Assembly: GCA_023105745.1 (NCBI GenBank)
Contig: JALGQZ010000002.1
Location: 81,671,785 to 81,735,784, forward strand
Direction: 5' to 3'
Length of the DNA stretch: 64,000 nucleotides
DNA from: Austropuccinia psidii
Lineage: Eukaryota > Basidiomycota > Pucciniomycetes > Pucciniales > Sphaerophragmiaceae
In this document: piece after piece, positions 43,856-55,602 of the stretch
Position numbering within the stretch: the first letter of the stretch is position 1
Layout: the number at the start of each line of letters is the position of its first letter
The notes under the pieces: model-generated
What the model was told of the DNA's origin: nothing
Databases searched by the model: none
Seen by the model: the letters and a program-made list of their open reading frames with translations, nothing else
Made by a program: the position numbers and the translations under genes

Positions 43856-46201
43856 ATGCCTTCAACCACATCAGGAGCCAGCTATAACCCCTCAAGCAGC
43901 TCCCAAAAAGGTAATAGACGTGATTATGGCAGAGGCCAATCAGGTACAGAAGGAAAAGGGTCAGTTGATGACTTCCAAACAACTAAATTGGGTCATTCTG
44001 AAGCTGATATGACTATTTTACCTTCTAAAAGAGCTGAAACCACCACAACAAGCCTCTGTGGACATATACAAAGCCAGCCACAGTGCATACAACAATGCAC
44101 TTCAATTCAAAGAGTACCAGATCCTTGCAGACCTGTGTAAGAATTGCATGAATTCTTACCTGACAGTAAGGAAATTCCTGGGCCATCCCAACACTTGCAA
44201 ATTGCTCAATGGATGGCATCCATTGATGGAGAAGAAAAACATGATGCTGTTGACACTAGAATGGAGGAAAAAAAACCCTCCACCACCCAAACCAGTGCCA
44301 AAAACAGCCGGAGTGGCCAGCACCAGCAATTCCAACGTGAAAAAACAGCCACAAGTTCCAAACAAGGGCAAAGGGAAGGCACCAGCCCCAAAACCTTACA
44401 GCCAGGGCTACAGAATCCCAAAGATTCAGCAGGATGCCATGGAAAATATATTTCAGATGGCCAGAGCCATGATGGAATTACAGAAGAAGGAGGAAGCCAG
44501 ATTAAGATTCCAGAAATGATTTCTGATATATTTGATTCCATCCCAGAATTGTATGATGCTATAAATGAGGTGAAAAAACATCTTTCTGATAAAAATGAAA
44601 CCATTTGTAACAACATTAAAACAAACAACCTGAGTCTGTGCCAAATTAATGAAACACTTATGTGTTTTGAAAAAGTTTTAAGAACAATTAAAAATTCCAA
44701 TAATTATAATTCTTCTAACAATAAAATAAATGAACAATCTGCCATTATTAAAGAATTAACAGATAAATATTCTAAATTCAATATTGATGACATAATTGAA
44801 ACAAGAATTAAACAAGCCATAAATATTATTAAAACAGATAACAAGAAAGTCCTTGATGACATTTCAAATTCTTTTACTGAAGTAAAGATATATACCATTG
44901 CCTTGAAAAAGTGTTTTGATGCTTCACAAGAAGAAGTATCAAAATTATCAATGAAATTGAATCAAGTCACTGCTGATAACACAAGACAGACAGAGTTATG
45001 GCAAGAACTGACACATAAGGAAGACATGTATAAAGTTGAAGTAATAAATTTAATACAAAGCTTCCAACATGAATACAGAAATTCCCAAAGGTGTAGCAAC
45101 AGTAAAATGAATGACATTGAACAAATACTGAACACCTTACCAAGAATGTCTACACCTCTAAATCAAAATGAGGGCACAAGAATTCCAAATCCACAAGTAT
45201 TGGATCCTGATAATTCACAATTAAAAAATGAATTATCCACTTCTTTTCATAACTTGGAACCATCAATGGGCCAAGCACTCTTGAAAGAAGTTCCAAAACT
45301 TAAAGAATGGCCTCACTTCAGTGTTGAAGGAGAGTATGACCATATGGAATTCATTAGAGGTATTGACATGATCAAAGAGGATTTTGAATTACCAGACAGA
45401 TTGGTAACAGCCAGGTTTAACACCTTGTTTACCAGATCAGCTCACAGATGGTACATCAAAATAAGACAAGCACATGGACACCAGAGTTGGACTTGGTGGA
45501 AAACCCAAATCATCAACAAATGGGCAAATGATGCTTGGAGGTTTAAAGTTGAAACAGCCTTTGAATCTGCCAAATTTAATGCTGATAAAGACAAAGCTTT
45601 ACCATGGTTTTGCCAACAAAAGGACAGATTAACAGCATTATATCCTGACATGTCAGAATTTATGATCCATAAGAAAGTCCTGAGACAATGTGGAGGTGAC
45701 TTAGAGCATGCTATCAAAAGAAGGACTACTGAACAATCTTCAGCAGAGGATATTATCAATATACTAGAAGAAGTAACCACCAGAACCAAAATTGGTTCTA
45801 GTAGGGTGAATATTGAAACAAGGTTTAATACACCTTGGAAAGACTCTGTGGACAAAAACCCCAAAGAAAATTCTAATAATGTTGGGTATAAATCTGCAGA
45901 TACAGTCAAAAAGTGCCATATTTGCCAAAGCACCACCCATTTAGCTAATACATGTCCAAAAAGTTGGAAAATCAATGAAATTAATATTGGAAAGGGACCT
46001 GATGTTGAAAAAGATGACATAATTGAAGACAATTCAGATGATAAGTCATCCATATTTTCTGAATCTTCAAAAGATATAGAAAATATCAATGCCACTTTTG
46101 ACATCATGGAATCTTATTCCCACTTGCCACAATTGAGCAATAGTCAACTTGATTTATCAAAAGCTCAAGGGGCACAACTTATGAAAACCAAATCCCAATA
46201 G
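43856..46201 (+). pseudogene. gag: E gag, main frame with one early stop
   Basis: The frame starts at ATG 43856 (or 43858 region; PSTTSGASYNPSSSSQKG) and has a TAA at 44138. From 44144 it continues unbroken for 685 codons: Ser/Gln-rich linker, long coiled-coil-like region, capsid (WPHFSVEGEYDHMEFIRGI, HGHQSWTWWKTQIINKW), and an intact CCHC knuckle CHICQSTTHLANTC. It ends TAG 46199 near the place where protease would start. The first part overlaps the conserved +1 frame. Apart from the single stop this gag appears able to encode a full capsid protein. Confidence 0.85.
44011..44519 (+). CDS. Overlapping +1 frame over E gag
   Basis: Open from about 44011 to 44519 in the frame +1 to gag, without a start ATG near its conserved beginning. 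Words: LLKELKPPQQASVDIY, LADLCKNCMNSYLTVRKFLG, LLNGWHPL, a Pro/Lys-rich linker, then YRIPKIQQDAMENIFQMAR and MMELQKKEEARL. It spans the main-frame stop at 44138 without damage. Compared with F, the tail is about half identical in this frame and less so in the main frame (judged by eye). Function unknown. Confidence 0.6.
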
Positions 46202-46795
46202 AAGGAATAAGTGTTACAGACTTGAAAACCACCTTCTTTGAAGAGGTCAGAAATAGTTACATTCAAGATAACAATTGTAGCATCTTATACCAATTAGTGA
46301 ACAAAGACTGTAGAGACAACTGTCTAATACATGCCTTGGGATAAGTATGGAAAGGATCATATGAGAAAGGAAGATTTCACCTACTTAATGGTATAAAATT
46401 CACAATACAAGTAACCCAATGAAAGCATTAGGAATATTGGAGACCAATGTCATATTCCCACACATAAATGGGAATTTGAGAATAACAGTTGAATTGGTTG
46501 TTATGGAAAATTGCTCTAGTACCCATTTTTATTGGGAAATAACTATTTAATCATGTATGGGATAGATTTAAAGAATAACAAAGACAGATACTTTCCTATT
46601 GAGACATCTGGTACTAAGAAGATTACCAAAGTTCTTAAAGAAAGGAAATCAAGAACCAAGAAAGTGAGGGAATACCTTGTTAGGTACAGTGACCCAACTT
46701 GTGAAGATGAATGGTTAAAAGAAAAAGATATATCAGAAGCTACCAAACTCCTCAGGAGATTCAGACACACTAGAAACACCAATATTACAAAGTAA
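46202..46795 (+). pseudogene. pol: E scrambled pol fragments
   Basis: Three scraps follow gag. 46205-46400 resembles the F segment between RNase H and integrase (GISVTDLKTTFFEEVRNSY, GRFHLLNG). 46420-46610 resembles the end of protease (ALGILETNVIFPH, YLIMYGIDLKNNKDRYF) with a one-base frameshift. 46615-46795 is the integrase C-terminal chromodomain-like tail (EYLVRYSDP, EDEWL, LLRRFRH). In F the protease piece comes first, so the order is changed as well as shortened. RT, RNase H and the integrase core are absent. Confidence 0.8.
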
Positions 46796-46805
46796 TATTC
46801 TTTTT

Positions 46806-46817
46806 AGGGGGAGGGAA
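46806..46817 (+). promoter_or_regulatory. E polypurine tract
   Basis: AGGGGGAGGGAA immediately before the LTR start TGTGCGCC. Confidence 0.8.
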
Positions 46818-47766
46818 TGTGCGCCTTAGAGGTAATTTCATATACCCAAAAGACCACAAATACAAAAATAACATATTAATATAAATAAAATAAATTTATT
46901 TATATTATTAAAATAAAAATCAAAATATAAATATAAAGAATTATATTGAAAATAAAAAATTAATTACAATTTAAGAATAAAAATACATCAAATTTTGTAA
47001 GTATAAAATTACATTTATACTTGAAAAAAATAAGTAAAAATGAAATTTTAACAAAATTGTAAAAAAATAAATAAATTTGGAAAAAAGTTGAATAAAAATT
47101 ATTATCAATTTTTATCCAATAAATAAACATATAAAAATTATTTCACCATTGGATTCCTCATAAAAAAGCAGGTGGGGTCACCTCTGAGTGAAATTCTTGT
47201 AACTCAACTCTAAATAAGCTTAAATTAAGTTTTTAGTATTTTCAATACAAAAAGTTGAAAATCCTCAAAACTTTAATTTAATTCACACCACATGTGGTGT
47301 TAACCATCAATCTTTGTGTTAAAATTGAGGTGTTGTGTTTAGTTTAGAAGTTATGAGGAATCGAAGTATTTTCAATTGAATTCAATTGAAATGTCAAAAT
47401 GTGCGTGTGTATTACATAAGTGAACTTTGATTTACATATGAGGTGTCAATTATTACTGTATTGGACTGTACAATTGAATTGAATTACATATGTAAATTAT
47501 AAGTATAATACATGATGAGGAATTAAAGGGAAAATAAATTGGAAAGATTAAATTTGGGGGGGAAAAGGAACTCCAGCTCTAAGGGGGAGCTAGACCCCCA
47601 AAATCCTTGCTTACAGGCGTGGGATGTCAAAATTCATGCAAAAGTTCATCACTTTTGGCCTGGAATTGAGTTACAGGGTCTGTGGACTCAATTGATGATG
47701 AGGTTTTGATACCCACTGGGGTAGTTTTAGCTGTTGCCTAGAGGGTAAAACTACCGTTAAGATAAA
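46818..47766 (+). repeat. E 3' LTR (cut by F)
   Basis: Starts TGTGCGCCTTAGAGG, clearly related to the F LTR start TGTGAGCCTTTGAGATATG. The last 490 bp match the E 5' LTR up to GTTAAGATAAA, where F is inserted; the remainder of this LTR lies outside the window. Confidence 0.85.
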
Positions 47767-49792
47767 TGTGAGCCTTTGAGATATGACCACATACCCAAAA
47801 AGGTCACAAAAAAGACTCAGAATAATTATACCTTTAATATAATTATATTAAAATTACTTAGAATAATTATACATTAAGAATAATTACTTAAACATACAAA
47901 AAATACCATAAATTGGTACAAAAATTGGTTTAACTTAAAAACCAATGAATAAACATGTAAAAGAAATTATACCATTGGATTCCCCATGGAAAAATACACA
48001 TATACCATTTTTATGGCATATCTGTAAAGTCAATATTTAAGGAATTATAAGGTATAATACCTTATAAAAACCATAAAACCTTATTTATCTCAAAAGCTAA
48101 TCAAACAACATGTGAAATAAATTGTACAAGTGGATTCCCCATGAACGTTCACACATAAAACAATTAATGAGCTAGTCTCCAATGTTAATACTTAAGGAAT
48201 TATCCTGAATATATGCACTTTTTTGGTCAACGCATATATTCAAGGATCATAGCTAATATCTTCTAAACTATACATGATAGAATGATGAACCAAAAATAAA
48301 GTTACCACGTACTTACTGTAAGAACACAGATATGAACTTTATTTTACAAATTATAAACAAGGTTAAAACCTATGATGAATTATTGATAAAAATCACCAGA
48401 GCTGTTGACCACTTTGTTGTGAAAGTGTTCCAAACTTAAAAAAAAGTATACAGTTGGATTCTACTAGCTCATTAGTGAAGAATGATTTAATTTTTATTAT
48501 TAAATTCAGGGTATAACCCCCTGAAATCAAGGTTTGAAGTTTAAAATATTGAATTTTGACAGAAAAGATGAGTTACAAGAAAAATCATCAAAATTAGAGT
48601 TTTGATGATGTAATGAAGAGCTCTTGGAAGCATAATAAGGTTATGCCAGGCTGTCAGAATTCACTCTCTGAATTGCTGTAGCGTGTAAATCTTAAAAGTT
48701 ATTGAGGATCAAAGTTTGAGCTTAATTTGAGCAGTTATGATCACACACTGTAACCTTAATTTAAGTTTAACAGTCTTAAGAGAGATAAAATTGGTGAATA
48801 CTATTAGTTTATGATTAAAACTAATAAAATCCACGAAATTTGGGGTTCTACCAAGCCTCTGATGTCATCAACTTTAGAGTTATAGTGATAACTCTAAATA
48901 ATGGTGTAATAATGATGTAATATGGTTTGATAATGATGTAATCATCTCCAAACCTTAAAATATTGATCAATTCCAGTGGATATGATCAGTACACGTCTAC
49001 TAGAAGCCTGTTGGACTCTAGGAGGGAGGTATTTACTATAAATAGAGCTCTTTTTACTCTATTTTCCCCTCAGACGCATCAAAAACATTAAATCAATTAA
49101 ATAAAAGGTAATTTCTTTATTCTTTATATATAAAACTCTTATATTATTAAAGACCAAAGACCATCTTAATATTAATCACTATTTTTACGTGATTAAATCA
49201 ATTCTTTAATTGTTTTTGTCATAAATCTCTATATAAACTCATTTCCACGTAAAATCAAGAAATTTAGTAATTTTCTTTATTTTTTATTGTAAATACAATT
49301 TGAAAAAGTTGTATTATATTCTTTTGGCGTAAAATATCTCAAAATTATTATTTCAAGTGTTAAAAGTAGGTTATTTCATCTTATTATAATAATTTCTCTC
49401 TTATTATTACTCTTAATAATTCTTAATTAATATAAATAGTATTTATATTAATATATAACTTTAATATTGGTAGTATTATTGTTATTAATTTTTTTTTATT
49501 TATAAAAAACAGTTTTTTACGCCTTTATTATTTTTTGGTAACAATAATAAAGAGCTTTATAATATATTAATTATTTTATATTAATATATTATTTATAATA
49601 TTATAATTTCATATAATATTAATTATATTATTATATTTATTTAATAATATAATATTTTTACGCCATAATAATAATATTTCTTCATTATTATTATGATTTT
49701 AATCTTATTTATTTCAATTATAAGGACATTCAGAGTACAATAAGTAATAAATTAGTAATTTTTTACTTATTGTTTCATAGTCAAACCTTACA
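47767..49792 (+). repeat. F 5' LTR
   Basis: Begins TGTGAGCC after E sequence and ends CAAACCTTACA before the primer site; 2026 bp and AT-rich. The 5 bases before it are ATAAA; the partner duplication is outside the window. No gene within. Confidence 0.85.
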
Positions 49793-49794
49793 TT

Positions 49795-49812
49795 TGGGGG
49801 CCTGGCCGTGAT
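49795..49812 (+). promoter_or_regulatory. F primer-binding site
   Basis: TGGGGGCCTGGCCGTGAT two bases after the LTR. It implies a tRNA primer ending ..CAGGCCCCCA. Confidence 0.7.
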
Positions 49813-50295
49813 ATTTACTTAAAAGACCTTTAAAAAGATTCTATTTGGGTTTATCCAGTAATAAATTATATTTATAATAATAAAATTATATAATAATTTT
49901 ATATTTTATTGATTTTAAAAGCTATTGAGGCATTTGGAAAGCAATTGTACTGTCTTACACGTGGTTTTTCACATCCTTAGACTTGCAAGAACTTTCTTTG
50001 AGTGACTCTAGTGATTAAAAAAGATAATTTATAAATTAAAAATAATTTCTATTATAATTTAATTTTATAAAGAATCATATTAATTTTTATTTTATTCCTT
50101 AAAAATAAAAAATATAAAAAATATTAAAAAATATTAAAAACCAATAAAAAAAGTTATTTTTATTCCTTTTTATTCATTTCTTTATTCATTTCAAGTTTTT
50201 AAAGATATAAAAGCAATTTCTACGTGGAAAATTGCCATATCTTGCCAAAAATAACACTTCTGATAAAAAGACTTATATTTATTTGTCTTTTTTAG

Positions 50296-50445
50296 TGTTT
50301 GAAGATAACCCAACAGAAGACAACCAAGCTACTGTTGAGAGGTTGGTGGAAGAAACTTGTCAAAGTTCTCCAACACCATTTATCACCAAAAGAAAGAAAG
50401 CTAAGAAATTAGACTTTCCAGGACCCACCATTCAAGACTCTGAGG
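50296..50445 (+). other. Exon-like leader block of F
   Basis: 150 bases between CTTTTTTAG and GTGAGC, open, with an acidic then basic composition (EDNPTEDNQATVERLVEE, TKRKKAKK). Part of a short ORF from 50232. The same position and flanking splice-like signals occur in B, C and E. Confidence 0.45.
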
Positions 50446-50519
50446 GTGAGCACCTCTTTTTAAATTGCCATAAAAGAATTTTATTCTAAAATACTTTTAT
50501 TTTTTCTTATTCTTTAATT

Positions 50520-53500
50520 ATGACTACCAGAAGAGGTTCCCAATACTCCATCCAATCAGATGGAGCTGGACTCAGAAGTAGAATTGATCCCTCAAAAGGG
50601 AAAAGAAAGGGCAATATCCCCAGTGGAACAGAATCCACACAAGGAAGTGCCTTATCCCAAAGGCAAGTCCCAGAAATGCCCATAATATCTGAGCCTGAAT
50701 TGGAACTAAGTATGAGTAACTCAAACAGGTACAAATCACATTCAGAGGGCTCAGATAGACATCTACATGAGCCAGTACAAGCAGTATTACACAGTATACA
50801 AGGACAAAGACTGGGAAATGCTGCCTCAAATACACCAAGGAGTGATGAACTCCTGGCACATCCTGAAAAAGTTCCTCAAAGAGGAGGAGATAGTGAAATA
50901 CTCCAATGGATGGAATCCACTGTCATCCAAACCTCAAATCAAAAAAATCAAGGATTATCATGCCAAAAAGAGGGAGGCAACCAAGGAAGAAGCCCCAGTA
51001 GCTTCTACCAGCAAGCCTCAAGTCAACCCACTTCCCCAAGAAGGGAAGAAGAACAAGAAAAAGCATTGGAGGAAACCATATTCCCCAAGCTACAGAATCC
51101 CAAGAATTCAAAAGGATGCCATGGACAATGTCTTCAACATGGCCAGAACCTTGATGGAATTCAAGGACAAGGAAGAGCAAAGAATGAGACAACCTCATTT
51201 CCCAAAGAAATAACCTTGTCCAAAGATGTTGTAAATACTTTAACAGAAATTAAAAATAGTATATTACCTCTAAAAGAAATTAAAGACAGTTTATTATCAC
51301 TACAAGAAATAAATAACAATTTATCTTCTTTAACAAAAATTGTTGTACAAAACAAGAAAGAAATTGACAACATTAAGTTTATTGTTGAAAATAATAAACC
51401 AAAAAATTTAATTGACAATACTCAAAAATTAATACAAGGACAACAAGAATTGTATAAATACATAAAAGATATCAAAGACAAGACTTTGACAATCAATTAT
51501 GATGTGAGTATTGACAATCTTACAGAAAAATTAAATAAATTAAGTATTTCTGTAGAAAAATTTGAAGAAAAGACTTCATCACACCAAAAATTACTTTTGG
51601 ACCATGTGGAAAAAAGTGATGAAGCAAGAATGCATCTGAAAGATGATATTCAAAGTGAAATAAGGCTTATTACTGAAAAAATGGATAAAATTAATGAGGC
51701 TAATTTAAATATGTCAAAGTTATCAACACCATTTTCCCATATAAGAAGCCCAATTAAAACAAAAGAGGAATTGTCAAATCCTTTCATAACAGACTTGAGT
51801 CACCAAGACAATAACCAAGTCTTAATGAAGGAAGCACCTCAATTGAAGGAATGGCCAACATTCACAGGAGAAGGTGAATATGACCACATGTCATTTATTA
51901 AAACAATTGACATGTTACAAGAAGACTATGCCATACCAGATGAATTAATCACTGCAAGATTACATTCATTATTTGAGAAATCTGCAAAAAGATGGTATTA
52001 TGGCATAAGACAGACAAATGGTAAAAATACCTGGTCTTGGTGGAAACAAGAAGTAATCACCAAGTGGGCAAATGATGCCTGGAGGTATAAGATAGAAAAT
52101 GCATTTGAAAACTCCTTCTTTGACCCAGAGAAAGATAAACCTTTAACTTGGTTCCTAAAACAAGTTGAAAGGCTTAATGCACTGTACCCAGAAATGTCAC
52201 AGAAGATGGTGCATATGAAAATACTTAAAAAATGTGGAGGGGAACTAGAACATGCCCTAAGAAGCAGGTGTATAGAACCATGCTCCACAGAAGAGTATAT
52301 AAATGCACTAGAAGATATAGTGACAAGGACAAAAATTGGCAGGACTTGGAAAAAATTGGACATTAAAAGCCCAAATAAACCATTTATCAAAAAAGATAAG
52401 TCAAAAGAATCCTTTAAGCCCAATACATCCAACAATAATGAGCAAAGAAAATGCCATAAATGTGGAGGTATTGGACACTTAGCCAATAATTGCCTTAAAA
52501 AAGCAAAGATTAATGAAATTGTGGAAACAGAAAACCACAATGACAAAGAAGAGGAATCTGACTCTGAAAAAGAGACAGAAGAGTCAAAAAGCTCTGAAAG
52601 TGATGAAATAAATATAATTAATGCACAAATTAATAATATTGATATAATTTATGAAGTACTGGATGTTAATTCAAACTTGCCACAAGTTGGAACATCTGAC
52701 ACAAATCTGACAAACATACATGATGCCAAAATGTATAGAACCAAACCTGCAAGAGGAATGGGATATACAGCAGGAAAATCAAGTATTAGTATTGTTATGG
52801 TTGATAACCAAGAAGGAAAGGTTAACTTGGATACAGGAGCATATTGCACTTGTGTTGGAAAAAGTTATTTAAAAACCATTGTCCCAGACTGGCAAGAAAA
52901 ACTTATGCCAATACAAGGTGTCAAATTTAGTAGTGCAAGTGAGAGCATGAAGCCCCTTGGAATAATTGATTTAACACTAATTTTTCCTCATCCCTCACAA
53001 TGTGTCAGAATTAAAGTAGAGTTTGTAGTAATGGACAACTGTACTAGTAATCATTTCATACTTGGGAATGACTACTTATCAATCTATGGTATAGATATCT
53101 CCAACCAAAAGGATAGATATTTTACCATAGGAGATAACAAAAGACAAAAGTTTGGATTCTTAAATAACAAAAAACAAATCACAGTTATTAAGAATGAAGA
53201 AAAAATTCCACAAAAGGAACTTTTTATATCTGAACAACTCAAAGAGGCAGAATTCAATCAAGAATTAACAGAAAAAATGAAAGAAAAATTGATTGACCTC
53301 TTATTTAAGTATCAAAATGCCTTTGCAACTGACAAAGAGCCACTAGGTGCCATAATTGGGCATGAAGTGGATAGAATTCTTAATGTAGAAAAACCTTACC
53401 CACCTTTATTAAGAAGACCTGCTTATCCAGCCAGTCCAAGAGCTAGAGAAGCCTTAGAGGTACACATTAAAGAATTAATGGACCTAGGAGTATTAAGAAA

Positions 53501-55602
53501 GGTTGGACATAATGAACAAGTAGAAGTTACTACACCTGTCATTATAACTTGGCATAATGGAAAATCAAGGATGGTAGGGGACTTCAGAGCCCTGAATACC
53601 TATACCATTCCAGACAGATATCCAATACCCAGGATCCATGAGACATTGACCCAATTGTCACAAGCTAAGTTCATCACAGCTATGGATGCTCTTAAGGGTT
53701 TTAATCGAAATGTCTTAACAGACAATGCCAAGAAACTACTAAGAATAATAGTCCATTGTGGAATTTTTGAATACTTAAGAATGCCATTTGGAATAAAAAA
53801 TGCACCTTCCCATTATCAAAGAATGATGAATACCATATTCCCTGAAGAATTATCAGAAGGATGGTTAATTATCTATATTGATGATATCATAGTTTGCTCA
53901 GAAACTTGGGAAAATCACCTTACAAGACTAGAAAGGGTACTACAGAAAATAGTCCAAGTAAATATGAAAATTTCCTTGAAAAAGTGTCATTTTGCAGATA
54001 GTGAACTAAAAGCACTAGGACATGTTGTATCTGGCCTTAGTCTAGGCATAGACAAAAATAAAGTAGCAGCAGTACTACTTAAACCAATGTTTCAAACCAA
54101 AAAGGAAATTCAATCATTTCTAGGATTTTCTGGTTACTATAGACAGCATATAAAGGACTTTGCAAAGATTGCTAAATCCTTGTATAAGCTATGTGACCAA
54201 CAAACAGTCTATGAGATGACAGAAGAAAGAGTCAAGGCATATGAAGAATTGAAAAATTCCTTAACAAATGCCCCATTTCTTCTGATGCCAGATTGGAAAT
54301 TACCCTTCAAACTGTACATTGATGCTTGTGGAGAAGGACTAGGTGCTGCACTTCACCAAACACAAATTATCAATGATAAACCAGTGGAAGGACCAATTTG
54401 TTTCATTTCAAGGTAGATAAAGCCAACAGAAGCAAGGTATGTAGCAAGTCAAATGGAATGCTTATGCCTAGTGTGGGCTTTAGAAAAACTGCATCATTAT
54501 TTGGATGGCACAGTATTTGATGTAATAACAGACTGTAATGCTGTGAAATCACTATTAAATATGAAGACTCCAAATAGACATATGCTGAGATGGCAAATTG
54601 CTATCCAAGAATATAGAGGAAATATGACTATTGTTCATAAATCTGGAAATATTCATAAAAATGCAGATGGTCTTAGCAGATGGGCTCTAGCAAATACCCC
54701 TGACAATCCAGCATGGGTACCACAAGAAGAGCATCATATAGAAGGAATATGTGTTACAGACATTGGCACAGAATTCTTTAACCAAGTTAAAGAAAGCTAT
54801 AAGACAGACAAAAATTGCCATATCTTAAGCCAACTTCTAATGAAAGACTGCAAAGATCCATCACTTTCATCAAAACTAGATGAAATATGGAAAAAGGCAT
54901 ATGATGAAGGAAGATTTCACCTCCTTGATGGAATCCTTTACCATAGAACAAAACACACATGTGTTATGGCCTTAACAGACAGAACACTAATAAACACTAT
55001 TTTACATGAGTGTCATGATAGTGTTGCATATGGACATCTCTCAGAAGATAGGACACTAGAGAGGGTGAAAACCTGCTCTTGGTGGCCAAATTGGAAGAAA
55101 GATGTTGCAGAATACTGCCAAACCTGTGACAGATGTCTAAAAGCCAACAGAGCCACAGGAAAGAAATTTGGAATGATGATCCAAATCCAAGAACCAAAAT
55201 CCCCATGGGAAATAGTTCATATGGATTGGGTAACAGCCTTACCTCCAGGAGGAAACAGGAGTTATAATGCATGCCTAGTGTTAGTTGACAGGTACAGTAA
55301 AACTCCCATGTTCTTACCATGTCATAAAGATGACACAGCTATGGATACAGCCATAATGATATGGAATAAAGTCATTAGCCACACAGGCTTATTCCAAAAT
55401 ATTATAAGTGACAGAGACCCAAAGTTCACTTCAGCATTATGGACAAATCTCCATAACTTGTTTGGGACGAAATTGTCATTCTCAACAGCTTATCATCCTC
55501 AAACTGATGGTCTAGCAGAAAGAATGATACAGACCCTAGAGGATATGATCAGAAGATTCTGTGCTTATGGGCTTGAATTCGAAGATTCTGATGGTTTTAC
55601 CC
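50520..55602 (+). pseudogene. gag-pol: F gag-pol, one TAG and cut by A3
   Basis: A single fused frame from ATG 50520 ([17 protein letters not shown]). Residues 1-230 are low-complexity and overlap the +1 frame; about 230-430 are coiled-coil-like. The capsid has [18 protein letters not shown]. The CCHC knuckle starts at residue 645 ([14 protein letters not shown]), protease is LDTGA (Asp 771), RT motif A is MDALKGF (Asp 1056) and the palm is YIDD 1119-1122. A TAG at 54414 inside RNase H replaces a Gln codon seen in B. After it the frame continues through RNase H ([10 protein letters not shown]), the integrase finger and the DDE core ([33 protein letters not shown]) until A3 enters at 55603. 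No gag-pol frameshift is needed. Confidence 0.93.
50716..51213 (+). CDS. Overlapping +1 frame over F gag (about 165 codons)
   Basis: Open from 50716, after a TGA at 50713, to 51213, +1 relative to gag-pol. An internal ATG lies at 50767, but the conserved region begins before it ([14 protein letters not shown]). Features: [20 protein letters not shown], a GWNP motif, a Lys-rich linker, and a helical tail [34 protein letters not shown] and B have the same blocks in the same order and the same relative frame; C shares the first half. It may be reached by splicing from the leader block or by +1 frameshifting; no function is known. Confidence 0.65.
   Translation, partial: VTQTGTNHIQRAQIDIYMSQYKQYYTVYKDKDWEMLPQIHQGVMNSWHILKKFLKEEEIVKYSNGWNPLSSKPQIKKIKDYHAKKREATKEEAPVASTSKPQVNPLPQEGKKNKKKHWRKPYSPSYRIPRIQKDAMDNVFNMARTLMEFKDKEEQRMRQPHFPKK

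Larger units (their letters stand above)
41994..47766 (+). mobile_element. E: Ty3 element with scrambled, deleted pol
   Basis: A plus-strand member of the B/C/F lineage. The left LTR (41994-43380) lacks its 5' part; the right LTR (46818-47766) is cut by F. They overlap over about 490 bp (42020-42508 with 47280-47766). Primer site, exon-like block, gag with overlapping frame, three pol scraps out of order and a polypurine tract can be read. It could only move with proteins supplied by another element. Confidence 0.88.
47767..55602 (+). mobile_element. F: Ty3 element, best preserved of its lineage
   Basis: A plus-strand element inserted in the E 3' LTR, with 5' LTR 47767-49792, primer site, exon-like block and a gag-pol frame running from 50520. 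A3 interrupts it in integrase at 55603, so its own 3' end and LTR lie beyond the window. Only one nonsense codon is seen before the interruption. Confidence 0.93.

Noticed and set aside
44206..44700. Minus-strand ORF of 164 codons opposite E gag
   Set aside because: Mirror of two overlapping coding frames; no counterpart words in B, C or F.
49793..50231. AT-rich stretch considered for a small RNA gene
   Set aside because: No cloverleaf or snRNA motif seen; it is the F leader between primer site and exon-like block.
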